Positions 43,713 to 52,513 of a stretch of 64,000 bases of DNA are shown piece after piece. The stretch spans positions 149,354 to 213,353 of the forward strand of contig DUBE01000055.1 of assembly GCA_012960475.1 (NCBI GenBank), read 5' to 3'. The notes beneath the pieces are model-generated. The model had not been told where the DNA came from, did not search any database, and saw only the letters and a list, made by a program, of their open reading frames with translations. A program made the position numbers and the translations under genes. Origin of the DNA: Planctomycetota bacterium (GTDB lineage: Bacteria > Planctomycetota > UBA1135 > GCA-002686595). The stretch's first letter is position 1; each line of letters starts with the position of its first letter.

Positions 43713-44996
43713 ATGTCGAGTTTGTGTGTTTTTGGTGCCCAATGGGGCGATGAAGGAAAGGGCAAGATTATTGATTCACTCGCCCATGAAGCGGATGTGA
43801 TCGTGCGCTACCAGGGTGGGTCCAATGCGGGCCACACGGTGATTGTGGGGGACGACAGGTATGTCCTGCACCTGATTCCTTCGGGCATCTTGCATGAGGG
43901 CAAGGTCAATGTGATTGGCTCCGGCGTGGCCATCGATCCATTGACTTTGTTGGAGGAAATCGCTGGTCTGCGAGAGCGAGGGGTCAGCGTGAGCAATGAG
44001 AATCTACGCATCGCCGCCAACGCCCATGTGATCTTCACCCATCACAAGCGTATCGACGGGCTGGCGGAACGTTGGCGTGGTTCCGGTCGCATCGGTACCA
44101 CCGGCCGGGGCATTGGCCCCTGTTACGCAGACAAGGCTGCACGCACGGGCTTGCGCATCTGTGATCTCTTGGACCCCGACCGCTGCCGCGAGCGTTTGAT
44201 TGCGGCTCTGGCCGAGAAAAACGCCCTGATCGAAAACGTGCATGGGGAAGAGCCTCTTTCCCTGGACAAGGAACTTGACTGCTATGGAGCGGTGGGGGAT
44301 TCTCTGCGTCCTTTCGTGGGGGATACGGGCGCTGAAGTGCGCGATGCCTACGCGGCTGGCAAACACATTCTGTTCGAGGGGGCTCAGGGGCTGATGCTGG
44401 ACCTCGACCACGGTACTTATCCCTTTGTGACTTCGTCCTCTACCGGGGCCGGTGGAGTTTCCAGCGGCGCGGGGTTCTCCCCTCGGCACATCGAACGGGT
44501 ACTGGGCATCGGCAAGGCCTACTGCACCCGAGTGGGAGAAGGCCCCTTTCCTACGGAATTGACCGATGAAACCGGTGCACGCATTCAGAAGGTCGGTCAT
44601 GAGTTCGGTGCCACCACTGGCCGGCCTCGACGGGCGGGTTGGTTTGATGCGGTCGCTGTGCGCTATGCCTTTGATCTTTGCGGTGCAGACGGTTGGGTGG
44701 TGACCAAGCTCGACATCCTGAGCGGTTTTGAAACCCTGTGCGTGGGTGTGGCCTACGAGATCGACGGCGAGACCTTTGATCGCTATCCCGCCCATCTGCC
44801 TTCCCTCGATGGGGTCCAGGTGACTTACGAGGAGTTCCCCGGCTGGCAGCAGGACATCGCTGAAGTGCGTTTCTGGCAGGACCTGCCCGAAAATGCACGG
44901 AACTTCGTGGAGGCCCTGGAGAAGTTGGTGTCCTGTCCTGTGGACCTGATTTCGGTGGGTCCCGACCGTGAGGCCATGCTCACCAGGCCACGATAA
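43713..44996 (+). CDS. purA: Adenylosuccinate synthetase
   Basis: A 427-residue PurA of normal length. The GTP-binding loop QWGDEGKGK (residues 10-18), the IMP-site GGSNAGHTV, the arginine loop GTTGRGIGPCYADKAAR, QGLMLDLDHGTYPFVTSS and TTGRPRRAGWFDAVAVRYA are all present. It makes adenylosuccinate from IMP, aspartate and GTP, the first committed step to AMP. It stands upstream of uppS-cdsA with a 39-base gap. Confidence 0.98.
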   Translation: MSSLCVFGAQWGDEGKGKIIDSLAHEADVIVRYQGGSNAGHTVIVGDDRYVLHLIPSGILHEGKVNVIGSGVAIDPLTLLEEIAGLRERGVSVSNENLRIAANAHVIFTHHKRIDGLAERWRGSGRIGTTGRGIGPCYADKAARTGLRICDLLDPDRCRERLIAALAEKNALIENVHGEEPLSLDKELDCYGAVGDSLRPFVGDTGAEVRDAYAAGKHILFEGAQGLMLDLDHGTYPFVTSSSTGAGGVSSGAGFSPRHIERVLGIGKAYCTRVGEGPFPTELTDETGARIQKVGHEFGATTGRPRRAGWFDAVAVRYAFDLCGADGWVVTKLDILSGFETLCVGVAYEIDGETFDRYPAHLPSLDGVQVTYEEFPGWQQDIAEVRFWQDLPENARNFVEALEKLVSCPVDLISVGPDREAMLTRPR

Positions 44997-45035
44997 GAGA
45001 TCGGGGAAGCGCTCCGGTTCCGCTCCATTCGTCCT

Positions 45036-45863
45036 ATGTCCCGTCCTTCCATCCAACGCCCCGACCTGCACGGGCCTTTTCCCGAGCACATCGCCATCGT
45101 CATGGACGGTAATGGTCGTTGGGCTCGGGGGCGGGGCAAGCCTCGGGTGGCTGGCCATCGGGCCGGGGTGCAGACCGTGCGCGCCATTACTACCGCTTGT
45201 GCGCGAATGGGCGTGGGTAGCTTGACCCTCTATGCTTTTTCCGTGGAGAACTGGCAGCGGCCCTCCAGCGAGGTGCGCACTCTGATGCGACTCCTGCGCG
45301 TGTTTCTTTGGCGCGAGCGCGCTACGTTGATGGAGAATGGCGTGCGTCTCAAGTGCATTGGTCGCTTGCAGGACTTGCCCGCACGGGCTTTGAAGACCCT
45401 GCGCGAAACCGAAGATCTGACCGCTAACAATGACGGCATGGTGTTGCGGCTGGCCCTCTCCTATGGGTCCCGTTCCGAAATCGCTGATGGGCTCGCGGCT
45501 GTCGCCCGCGACGCAGTTGCCGGCAAGCTTGATCCAAAGGCGATCGACGAGGAAACCCTGCGTGGCTACTTGTATGACCCCGAAACACCGGACCCGGACC
45601 TGATCATTCGCACCGGGGGCGATCTGCGTCTGTCGAACTTCTTGCTGTGGCAGGCGAGCTACGCGGAACTCTTCGTGACGGATCTCTGCTGGCCCGATTT
45701 TTCGGAAGAGGCCCTGCTGGAAGCCTTTCGCGCCTTCGCCCAACGGCAGCGCCGATTTGGGGGCTTGCCGCCGGAAGAGCAAGAGCATGGGGCGGCTCCG
45801 GACCCAACAGCCGAACAGCTGTCCAAGGCACCCAAGACCTCCTCGAGCCGGACCCAGCCATGA
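45036..45863 (+). CDS. uppS: Isoprenyl transferase (undecaprenyl diphosphate synthase)
   Basis: A 275-residue cis-prenyltransferase. The catalytic motif IAIVMDGNGRWARGRG (D24 binds Mg) opens the protein, followed by GHRAGVQTVRAI, LTLYAFSVENWQRP, and the C-terminal PDLIIRTGGDLRLSNFLLWQASYAELFV. It makes the C55 lipid carrier for peptidoglycan and surface polysaccharide synthesis. Its C-terminal 30 residues are a low-complexity tail overlapping the cdsA start (ATGA). Confidence 0.97.
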   Translation: MSRPSIQRPDLHGPFPEHIAIVMDGNGRWARGRGKPRVAGHRAGVQTVRAITTACARMGVGSLTLYAFSVENWQRPSSEVRTLMRLLRVFLWRERATLMENGVRLKCIGRLQDLPARALKTLRETEDLTANNDGMVLRLALSYGSRSEIADGLAAVARDAVAGKLDPKAIDEETLRGYLYDPETPDPDLIIRTGGDLRLSNFLLWQASYAELFVTDLCWPDFSEEALLEAFRAFAQRQRRFGGLPPEEQEHGAAPDPTAEQLSKAPKTSSSRTQP

Positions 45864-46729
45864 GCCCCCGCGCTGCCAAGATCTTGAAGCGAACCTTGGT
45901 GGGAGGCAGCCTGGCCACAGCCCTGGGACTCCTTATCGCCCAGGCAGAAGGGCCTGAAGGCATCCGCATCCTGGCGCCGGTGCTGGCCCTCTTCACCCTG
46001 GGCGGGGCCATCGAAGCCGCGCGCATGGGCCCCCGGCCTCCGGTTTCCTTTCCACCGATTTTCCTGGGCGCCCTGGCGGGCATCGTGTTGGTGGTGGGGC
46101 CGGTCTATTGTCCCGATTGCTTCTCATCCTGCTGGCCGGTGGACTGTTCTCCCCCAAGTGCGCTGCTCATGCTGGGGCTCTGCGCTGGGCTGGTGGCTGT
46201 CATAACAGCCCTCGCGTCTCTTCCCCAGGGCGTAGCTGCACTTCGCGCCAACTGCCTGCGAACCCTGTGGGTCGTGCCGCCCCTGCTTGCGCTGGTGGGC
46301 ATCTTTTCTGAACTCGGGCGCTCCGGTCTGATCGCCCTGATTGTGCTTTCCAAGGTCGGCGATGTGGCCGGATACTATGTGGGCAGCGCCATTGGCAAAC
46401 GCCATCCTTTTCCGCGTCTCTCCCCGGGCAAGACCTGGGCCGGATGCGTTGGTTCTTTGCTCGCTGGCATCATCGCCAGCGTGTTTTGCATCCGAGGCGG
46501 TTTGCTCCCCGAGCCGCATCTCGGTCTCTTGGGTGCCGTTTTGATCGGGGCGCTGCTCAATCTGGCGTCACAGGCCGGAGATCTGCTTGAGAGCGCCTTC
46601 AAGCGCCACGCGGGCGTCAAGGATTCGGGCCTGCTGTTCGGTCCCTCCGGCGGGGTTTTGGACCTGGTTGACAGCCTCTTGCTCTCGGCCCCGGCTCTGT
46701 TGCTGGTGCAGCTCTTGCTGCTGCCCTAG
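45860..46729 (+). CDS. cdsA: Phosphatidate cytidylyltransferase
   Basis: A 289-residue integral membrane enzyme with about eight helices. ATG 45860 overlaps the uppS stop; upstream in-frame extension is antisense-like and lacks membrane segments. The C-terminal signature region is SPGKTWAGCVGSLLAGI, then SAFKRHAGVKDSGLLFGPSGGVLDLVDSL. It fits the CDP-alcohol precursor enzyme signature S-x-x-K-R-x4-K-D, but the usual D-R-x-D near the end is D-L-V-D. It makes CDP-diacylglycerol for phospholipid synthesis; the cardiolipin synthase at 58899-60344 would use downstream products. Confidence 0.9.
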   Translation: MSPRAAKILKRTLVGGSLATALGLLIAQAEGPEGIRILAPVLALFTLGGAIEAARMGPRPPVSFPPIFLGALAGIVLVVGPVYCPDCFSSCWPVDCSPPSALLMLGLCAGLVAVITALASLPQGVAALRANCLRTLWVVPPLLALVGIFSELGRSGLIALIVLSKVGDVAGYYVGSAIGKRHPFPRLSPGKTWAGCVGSLLAGIIASVFCIRGGLLPEPHLGLLGAVLIGALLNLASQAGDLLESAFKRHAGVKDSGLLFGPSGGVLDLVDSLLLSAPALLLVQLLLLP

Positions 46730-46805
46730 GGGGCTTGGGAATCCAGGGATGGGCCTTTCGTGTCCATCCTTCTGATTTCCGGGGTTGGATTCCTCCGCCC
46801 AGCGC

Positions 46806-46835
46806 TTGACCGATCCCCCCCCGGGGAACGATCCT
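46806..46835 (+). promoter_or_regulatory. Possible promoter before the phoH-like gene
   Basis: TTGACC (46806-46811) and GATCCT (46830-46835), 18 bases apart. The -10 is a moderate match. The TTG start of the PhoH-like gene at 46846 lies ten bases further, so the leader would be very short. Confidence 0.4.
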
Positions 46836-46845
46836 TGCGGACCAC

Positions 46846-47877
46846 TTGACTGAAATCACCATTCCGCTCCGTTCCCATGACGAGGCCATTCTGGTCCTGG
46901 GACCTTACGACCGTTTTGCCAAGCTGCTGCGTCAGGCCCTGGACATCGAGGTGTACGCCCGTGGGGGCAACCTCTGCTTGAAGGGAGGTTCGGTGGATGT
47001 GGAACAGGCCAAGCGTCGTATCGAGCATCTGCTGGGCAAATCCCGCAAGGGCCGACAGCTGGACCTACGCGAAATCGAGGCGATTCTGGCTGGGGTTGGC
47101 GGAGACGCGCGGCCCGGTGGTGGGGGACCCCTGCCACAGGTGAGTAGCGAGGGGAGTGAGGGCCGCCGTTTTGGAACGCGGCCATTCCATACCAAGTCCC
47201 GCGCTGTGGTCACCTTTCGAGAACGAGCCATCGAGCCGCGAAACGAGAGTCAGCGGCGGTACAAGGAGATGATGGACGAGTTGCCCCTGGTTTTTGGCAT
47301 TGGGGCGGCGGGCACGGGAAAAACCTATCTGGCGGTTTCCCAGGCGGTGCGCTCCATGCGCCGGGGGGGGGTGCGTCGCCTGGTGATTACGCGTCCCGTG
47401 GTGGAAGCGGGGGAGCACCTGGGCTTCTTGCCCGGTGACTTGCAGCAGAAGCTCAACCCCTACATGCGTCCAATCTACGACGCCCTGTTCGACCTGCTCG
47501 ACCCCGAAACCCTGATGCAGTTGGAGGAGGCCAATCTGATCGAGGTGGCGCCCCTGGCTTACATGCGGGGTCGCACCCTGTCCAATTCCTTTGTGATCCT
47601 GGATGAGGCTCAAAACACCACCGTGGGTCAGATGAAGATGTTCTTGACCCGTATGGGCGAGGGCTCCCAAGTGGTGGTCACTGGCGATCCCTCCCAGAAC
47701 GACTTGCCCAGGAATGTGCGCAGCGGTTTGCCGGATGCGGTCCAGCGCCTGCGCGGTCAAGAGGGTATCGGAGTCTGCGAGTTCTCCGCCGATGACGTGG
47801 TGCGCCACCCCTTGGTCAGTCGCATCGTACGCGCCTACCAGCCGCGGCCCCAGGACCCTGAGTCCTCCGGTAAATAA
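46846..47877 (+). CDS. PhoH-family ATPase
   Basis: A 343-residue PhoH-like protein starting with TTG 46846. An N-terminal KH-like region (residues 1-75) precedes the ATPase domain. Walker A is GAAGTGKTYLA (near 153-163), Walker B is NSFVILDEAQNTT (near 246-258), and other PhoH motifs are ITRPVVEAGEHLGFLPGDLQQKLNPYMRPIYDAL and VVVTGDPSQNDLP. These proteins are ATPases tied to RNA or ribosome maturation and typically precede ybeY, as here with a 5-base gap. Confidence 0.95.
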   Translation: MTEITIPLRSHDEAILVLGPYDRFAKLLRQALDIEVYARGGNLCLKGGSVDVEQAKRRIEHLLGKSRKGRQLDLREIEAILAGVGGDARPGGGGPLPQVSSEGSEGRRFGTRPFHTKSRAVVTFRERAIEPRNESQRRYKEMMDELPLVFGIGAAGTGKTYLAVSQAVRSMRRGGVRRLVITRPVVEAGEHLGFLPGDLQQKLNPYMRPIYDALFDLLDPETLMQLEEANLIEVAPLAYMRGRTLSNSFVILDEAQNTTVGQMKMFLTRMGEGSQVVVTGDPSQNDLPRNVRSGLPDAVQRLRGQEGIGVCEFSADDVVRHPLVSRIVRAYQPRPQDPESSGK

Positions 47878-47882
47878 GGGCT

Positions 47883-48338
47883 ATGGCCGTCGAGATCACC
47901 TGGGACACAGAGGCGCGGCCTTTGACCGATGAGCAGGTCACACGCGCCATCGAGGCTGCCCTTGAACATGGTGGGCGAGCCAATGCGGTGATCGAAGTGG
48001 CTCTGGTGGACGATGAGACCCTGGCGGAACTGCACGGGCGCTATTTGGACGACCCCTCCGAGACCGATGTGATGGCTTTTGATCTGGGGGAAGAGGGAGG
48101 CGGCCCCCTGGGTGAGATCTATGTGAGCGTGGACCGGGCGGAGATCGTGGCTGGACGCCGGGGGTCGAGCTGGGAACGTGAGCTGACTCTGTATCTGGTC
48201 CACGGAGCCTTGCACTTGTGCGGATTCAACGACCTGGAGGACGCCGACAGGGAAGCCATGCGCAAGGCCGAGGCGGCGGTGTTGGAGAGGCTCGGGCTGC
48301 CACCGGATGGCATTGAACACGGGCTGGGGCGGGACTGA
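47883..48338 (+). CDS. ybeY: Endoribonuclease YbeY
   Basis: A 151-residue YbeY of normal length. The family segments SETDVMAFDLGEEGGG, LGEIYVSVDRA and the metal motif are visible. The metal motif reads LVHGALHLCGFNDLEDADREAMRKAE: the first two His ligands of H-x3-H-x5-H are present, but the third His is Asp. This variant probably still coordinates metal. YbeY acts in 16S rRNA 3'-end maturation and ribosome quality control. Confidence 0.95.
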   Translation: MAVEITWDTEARPLTDEQVTRAIEAALEHGGRANAVIEVALVDDETLAELHGRYLDDPSETDVMAFDLGEEGGGPLGEIYVSVDRAEIVAGRRGSSWERELTLYLVHGALHLCGFNDLEDADREAMRKAEAAVLERLGLPPDGIEHGLGRD

Positions 48339-48616
48339 CCCGGGACCGCAAGCCCGAAATCCGTCCGTTGAGCCAAGAAATTCCCAAGTCTTTATGGGTT
48401 AGCTGCGACACCGCAAATAATGCCCTTGTCAGGGGTTTGAAGCGGGATTTGCGCCTGTTTGAGCGGGGCCGGGGCTGCGTCCGTGAGCCGCTTGAGGGGT
48501 CCTCAGGGGGTCGATCCTTGGATTCGTCCCTTCGAACAGGTACCCCATGACCCAGGAGACGCCTTCTTCCGAGGCAGACCGGGTCCCTGTGGCACGGGCG
48601 GAAGCTGGTAAGCAAT

Positions 48617-49426
48617 TTGGACAAGACAGTCGAAGCAGCAAGCGAAACGGACAAGGTCCCCCCCCAACCAGTGAGCGCTGATGAGGCGCGCGCAGCGCTT
48701 TGGGCGGCTTACCAGACCGATCCCTCCGACGAGGCGCGCAATGCGTTGGTCGAGGGCTACCAGCATCTGGTGGTGGAGATCGTGCGGCGTTTCGGCCGCC
48801 GTCTGCCTCGCAGCGTGGATCCCGGGGACCTGATGACCGCCGCCAATGTGGGTCTGATTTCCGCTGTGGCTGGCTTTGATCCCGAGCGTGGCGTGCGTTT
48901 TGAGTCCTACTGCGAACTCAGGGTCAAGGGCGCTTTGCTCGATGAACTGCGTACCCAGGACTGGTTGCCGCGCCCCTGGCGCCATCGGGTGGAGCTTCGG
49001 CGCAGGACCACCGAGCGTCTGCGCAGTGAGCGTGGCCGGGAACCGGATGATCAGGAGGTTGCGCAGGAGATGGGCCTCACTCAGGCGGACTTCCGCAAGT
49101 ACTTCGGCACCGGAGTGCCGACTAATCCCACCGGGTCCATGCCCAACGATGACGGGTCCGAGGATGCTGTGCCGACCCTTGAGGTGGTGGCGGACAGCAG
49201 CAACGAGGCCCCGGGCGAGCGCATTTCCCGCGAGGAGCTGTTGTCCCTGGTGGCCCAAAAACTCAATAAGCAGGAGTACCGCATCGTCTACCTCAAGTAT
49301 TGGGAAGAGCTGCCAATGCGCGAGATCGGACAACTGACGGGGCTATCTGAATCGCGGGTGTGCAAGATTCACTCGCGCCTGATCGAACGCCTGCGCGAAC
49401 GCTTCCGGGTGGACCAGCCAACTTGA
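48617..49426 (+). CDS. FliA/WhiG-type (sigma-28 family) RNA polymerase sigma factor
   Basis: A 269-residue group 3 sigma factor starting with TTG 48617. Region 2 is visible as EGYQHLVVEIVRRFGRRLPRSVDPGDLMTAANVGLI and GFDPERGVRFESYCELRVKGALLDELR. The W in RTQDWLPRPWR is typical of FliA. Region 3 has QEVAQEMGLTQADF. Region 4 has EYRIVYLKYWEELPMREIGQLTGLSESRVCKIHSRLIERLRERF, a helix-turn-helix for the -35 box. No flagellar gene is in the window, so the regulon is uncertain. Codons upstream of the TTG are also open, and the exact start is unsure. A weak promoter (TTGAGC 48368-48373, TTTATG 48391-48396, spacer 17) lies about 220 bases upstream. Confidence 0.9.
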   Translation: MDKTVEAASETDKVPPQPVSADEARAALWAAYQTDPSDEARNALVEGYQHLVVEIVRRFGRRLPRSVDPGDLMTAANVGLISAVAGFDPERGVRFESYCELRVKGALLDELRTQDWLPRPWRHRVELRRRTTERLRSERGREPDDQEVAQEMGLTQADFRKYFGTGVPTNPTGSMPNDDGSEDAVPTLEVVADSSNEAPGERISREELLSLVAQKLNKQEYRIVYLKYWEELPMREIGQLTGLSESRVCKIHSRLIERLRERFRVDQPT

Positions 49427-49439
49427 GGTATCCCTCCCC

Positions 49440-49478
49440 CTGGTCTGGGCCTGACCAGTCGGGGTGGTGCACCACCCC
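49440..49478 (+). other. Two adjacent dyads after the sigma factor gene
   Basis: CTGGTC (49440-49445) pairs with GACCAG (49453-49458). Immediately after comes a perfect 18-base palindrome, GGGGTGGTGCACCACCCC (49461-49478), with no loop. There is no T tract, so a terminator is doubtful; the gapless palindrome is more like a dimeric protein operator. It lies between the sigma factor stop (49426) and the next start (49516), so it could control the LTA-synthase-like gene. Confidence 0.45.
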
Positions 49479-49515
49479 AAGAGTGCCCCACGACTAGGAG
49501 GCGGAGGGCGCGCTA

Positions 49516-51495
49516 GTGCCCGGATCAGTGAAGATACGTTCAATGAGAAACCAGGTTACAAACCAGACCCGCGCAGTGGCCCGGCCCCTCTGGATCTTCG
49601 GCCTCAATCTTGTCGTCTTGGGGCTTGCACGGATCACTCTCCTCCTCCTCAACCGCTCCCATTTCGGCGAGCTGGCCATCGTTGAGATCGGCACTTCTCT
49701 TTTTAGGGGGCTCCTGTTCGACATCTCCATTGTGGCAACCTTCCTCGGGCTACCCGCTCTGATGCTCATGCTCCCGTTCCGCTGGAGCGCAAGTCGATCT
49801 TGGCAGTATATCTGGAGCCGTATTAGCCTCCTGCTGACTTGTGCCGGAATCATGGTCGTCGTCATCGACCTCACCTACTTCAGTCTGGTCCACCGCCACC
49901 TTGGCTTCGAGTTCGCGGCCAGCCAGTCCGAGTTCGGGGCCCTGACAGCTATGGCGTTCTCAGAGTATCCGGCTCAGTTGTTGGTGACGTTTCTGCTTCC
50001 GTGCGGGGTTGCCTTCTATTGGTCTAAGCTCGAATTCTGGGACGAGAGAGTGCGCAGTGGGCGACGCCCTTCCCGACTCACCTTTCCGATCTCACTGCTC
50101 CTGCTTGTCCTCGGCCAAAGAGGCGGTATCGATGGCAAGCCCCTTAATATTGTCAACTCCTTCGAGTCCGGCTCGCTGGCACGCGGGTACCTGGAGCTCA
50201 ACGCTCCTTTCACTCTCTTTCACTCGCTACGGAACAGTCGCTTTCAAGCCACGGCGTACATGCCCGAACACGAGTCTGTAGAGGTGGCCCGCAGCCTGAT
50301 CCTCGACTTGGACTCGGAGACCCCGGTTGCCAGCAACTATCCGCTCCAGCGGAGCCGGGCTGGAGGCGGCGGCCGCCCGAACGTTGTCGTCATCGTGCTG
50401 GAGAGCTGGGGGTCGCACTACGTCGATTCGATTCGCGAGGTTGTCGGATTACCTCCACTCGGCGCCACTCCACATTTTGACGCGCTAGTCAGCGAGGGGC
50501 TACTGTTTACGCAAATGTACTGCGCTGGCCAACTGAGCATTCAGGGCCTCGCTGCCGTCCTCGCCGGCATCCCTTCCCTTCCGCAATTTCCTTGGATGGG
50601 ACGCGGTCTGGAGCAGAGCGAACTGTCCTTCCTCGGGCACATCGCCAAGCAAGATGGTTATAGGACGCACTTCCTGCGCGGTGCGAAGCGCAGTTCCTTT
50701 CGCCTCGACGCCATCGCCGCCCTCGCTGGCTTCGACCAGTACATGGGTATGGAGGACATCGTCCGCAACACCGGACACGAAGCGATGGGGATGTGGGGGG
50801 TGTGGGACCAGGATCTCTTCGACGAACTCAACCGGGTAAACATGGAGGGACCGGATCCGTTTCTGGGTTTCTGCTTCACCGTCTCCACTCACGAACCCTA
50901 TCAGGTGCCCGCGGGCTTCAAGTCAGACTTCCCCACCGAGGGACCCGACTCCGACTACCTGTCCAGCCTGGCCTACTCCGATGCGTGTCTCGGCCGGTTC
51001 ATCGAGCAGGCCAAGCAGGCTGGCTACTTCGAGAACACGATTTTCTTGATCACATCAGACCATGTAATGCGCAGCCACGTCTCACCGGGTAACGAAGCCG
51101 GGCTGTTCCACATCCCCGCGCTACTCATCGGCGCTGGGATTTCACCCGGTATCCACGATAAGGTGTGCGGTCAGACCGACCTGCTACCCACACTGTGCGA
51201 TGCAGCGGGATGGTCTTGCTCCTACTCGGCAGTCGGGCGGTCCCTGCTCAGGCCCTTACCCCAGGAACATGGTGTGCTCTGCCAGAAGGGTAGCCTAGTC
51301 CTGAGGGTCGAAGGCTCGGGGTACATCGTCCACAACCTGCGCGACACGATAACCTCCAAGGCTACCAGTGCGGCGTTTGACGAGGAAGCCGTCGAGCAAC
51401 GCCTTTGTGCTTTGATCCAGGTCACGAGCCAACTTCTGCGCGAGAATCGCTTTCATCGGGCAGCAGCTCTAGCGACCTTTGCAGACACCGACTGA
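49516..51495 (+). CDS. LTA-synthase-family membrane phosphotransferase/sulfatase-fold protein
   Basis: A 659-residue protein starting at GTG 49516, with GGAGG at 49503-49507 (ATG 49543 is an alternative). The N-terminal 190 residues hold about five transmembrane helices. The rest is an alkaline-phosphatase-superfamily domain: NVVVIVLESWGSHY starts it with the metal-binding Glu, and a Ser nucleophile (S341) sits in CAGQLSIQGLAAVLAGIPSLP, where Gram-positive LtaS has Thr. Later comes TVSTHEPY, then FLITSDHVMRSH. Gram-negative members transfer glycerol phosphate or other phosphoalcohols to periplasmic glycans or lipids. Valine codons here are mostly GTC, unlike the GTG-rich neighbours, so recent acquisition is possible. 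Confidence 0.88.
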   Translation: MPGSVKIRSMRNQVTNQTRAVARPLWIFGLNLVVLGLARITLLLLNRSHFGELAIVEIGTSLFRGLLFDISIVATFLGLPALMLMLPFRWSASRSWQYIWSRISLLLTCAGIMVVVIDLTYFSLVHRHLGFEFAASQSEFGALTAMAFSEYPAQLLVTFLLPCGVAFYWSKLEFWDERVRSGRRPSRLTFPISLLLLVLGQRGGIDGKPLNIVNSFESGSLARGYLELNAPFTLFHSLRNSRFQATAYMPEHESVEVARSLILDLDSETPVASNYPLQRSRAGGGGRPNVVVIVLESWGSHYVDSIREVVGLPPLGATPHFDALVSEGLLFTQMYCAGQLSIQGLAAVLAGIPSLPQFPWMGRGLEQSELSFLGHIAKQDGYRTHFLRGAKRSSFRLDAIAALAGFDQYMGMEDIVRNTGHEAMGMWGVWDQDLFDELNRVNMEGPDPFLGFCFTVSTHEPYQVPAGFKSDFPTEGPDSDYLSSLAYSDACLGRFIEQAKQAGYFENTIFLITSDHVMRSHVSPGNEAGLFHIPALLIGAGISPGIHDKVCGQTDLLPTLCDAAGWSCSYSAVGRSLLRPLPQEHGVLCQKGSLVLRVEGSGYIVHNLRDTITSKATSAAFDEEAVEQRLCALIQVTSQLLRENRFHRAAALATFADTD

Positions 51496-51567
51496 TCCCC
51501 TGAGCGGCGACCCCACTCCAATCGCACGGGCTCATCCAGGAAAGTCGCTTCGGGGCGCTCTTGACCC

Positions 51568-52443
51568 ATGGGAAAGGGCATCCTCGTTTCCGGTCTGGCG
51601 GTCATCCGCAACGGGGTGCAGTTGGACTACGCCTTCTTGGAGTCGATTCGCTCGGCTTTGCCGATCTGCGATGAGTTCATCGTTGTGGTGGGGGATTCCG
51701 AGAACGACACCCGTGAGCGTATCTCTGTCCTGGACGATCCTCGAATCCGCCTGGTAGACAGCACCTGATTTGACCTTGTGCAGCCGCGCAGGTGCCTCTA
51801 CATGCAGCCTGCGGAAGTGCTGCATGAGGACAGCCTGCCGCGTCTCAGGGCTCTGATGGAGGCCAACGCAGAGGATCTCAAGGTAGAGGCCCTGTTGCTG
51901 GAACGCTTGACCTTCTATGGGGACGGCCAACACGTACTGCGCGCCTATCCCGAGGCCTTCAAGTATGTGCCTCGCGTAATCAAGCCTCACATCGGTGTCC
52001 ATTCCATCCGCGACGCCATGAGTTTCGCCGTCTTCGATGGTTGGTCCATGCGGGGGCGCTACCCCCGGGCACTGGACAGCGGCGAGTTTCTCTATCGCTA
52101 TGCCCTGGTGCATACGCCTGAGGGTTTGGCTGCGCGGGGCACGGCTGTGCACCACAAAAAGGGTAGCGGCGTGCAGGATCCTGATGCGTTCTATACCCGA
52201 GTGCCACGTGCCTGGGTCGCGGATTATGAGGGCAGCCATCCGGCAGTGATGGAAGAGCGCCTGTCAGGGGTGGGGCAGCAGTATGACTCCTCGGATCCTC
52301 GTTGCCGGCATGAGATGAGTCTCAAGGAGCGGCTGCGATTGCTTGAGTCCTGGGCCTATCGTCATGTGGGGTTGCCTCCCTGGCGTGCCCAGCGATTCAA
52401 ATTGCTGGGCAGGTTCGAGCAGAAGAGCGATCGGCCTTGGTGA
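51568..52443 (+). pseudogene. Broken family-2-like glycosyltransferase
   Basis: The two halves are in the same frame. The first (51568-51768) gives VSGLAVIRNGVQLDYAFLESIRSALPICDEFIVVVGDSENDTRE, the start of a glycosyltransferase of a group common in planctomycetes, and stops at TGA 51766-51768 in DST-stop-FD. Homologues I recall have Trp there, so TGG to TGA is likely. The second (51778-52443) resumes with CLYMQPAEVLHEDSLPRLRALM and runs to the natural end. Between them about 20-25 codons appear to be lost compared with the usual spacing of the two motifs. A selenocysteine explanation is unlikely because the neighbouring sequence is deleted. The catalytic DxD-like motif is QPAEV here instead of Q-A/G-D-E-V, further evidence of decay. 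Confidence 0.72.
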
Positions 52444-52513
52444 TCGGAAGGCCCCAGCACTGTGAGATTCCAGCGCCGTGGGGCTCTTCAAAAGTGCGCA
52501 GCGCAGGGCTCCG

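Noticed and set aside
44004-45788. A 594-codon minus-strand frame across purA and uppS
   Set aside because: Both genes on the plus strand are unambiguous; the minus-strand protein shows no motif.
51766-51768. Selenocysteine or recoded TGA in the glycosyltransferase
   Set aside because: The conserved residue is Trp, not Cys, and adjoining codons are also missing; no SECIS-like hairpin is seen.
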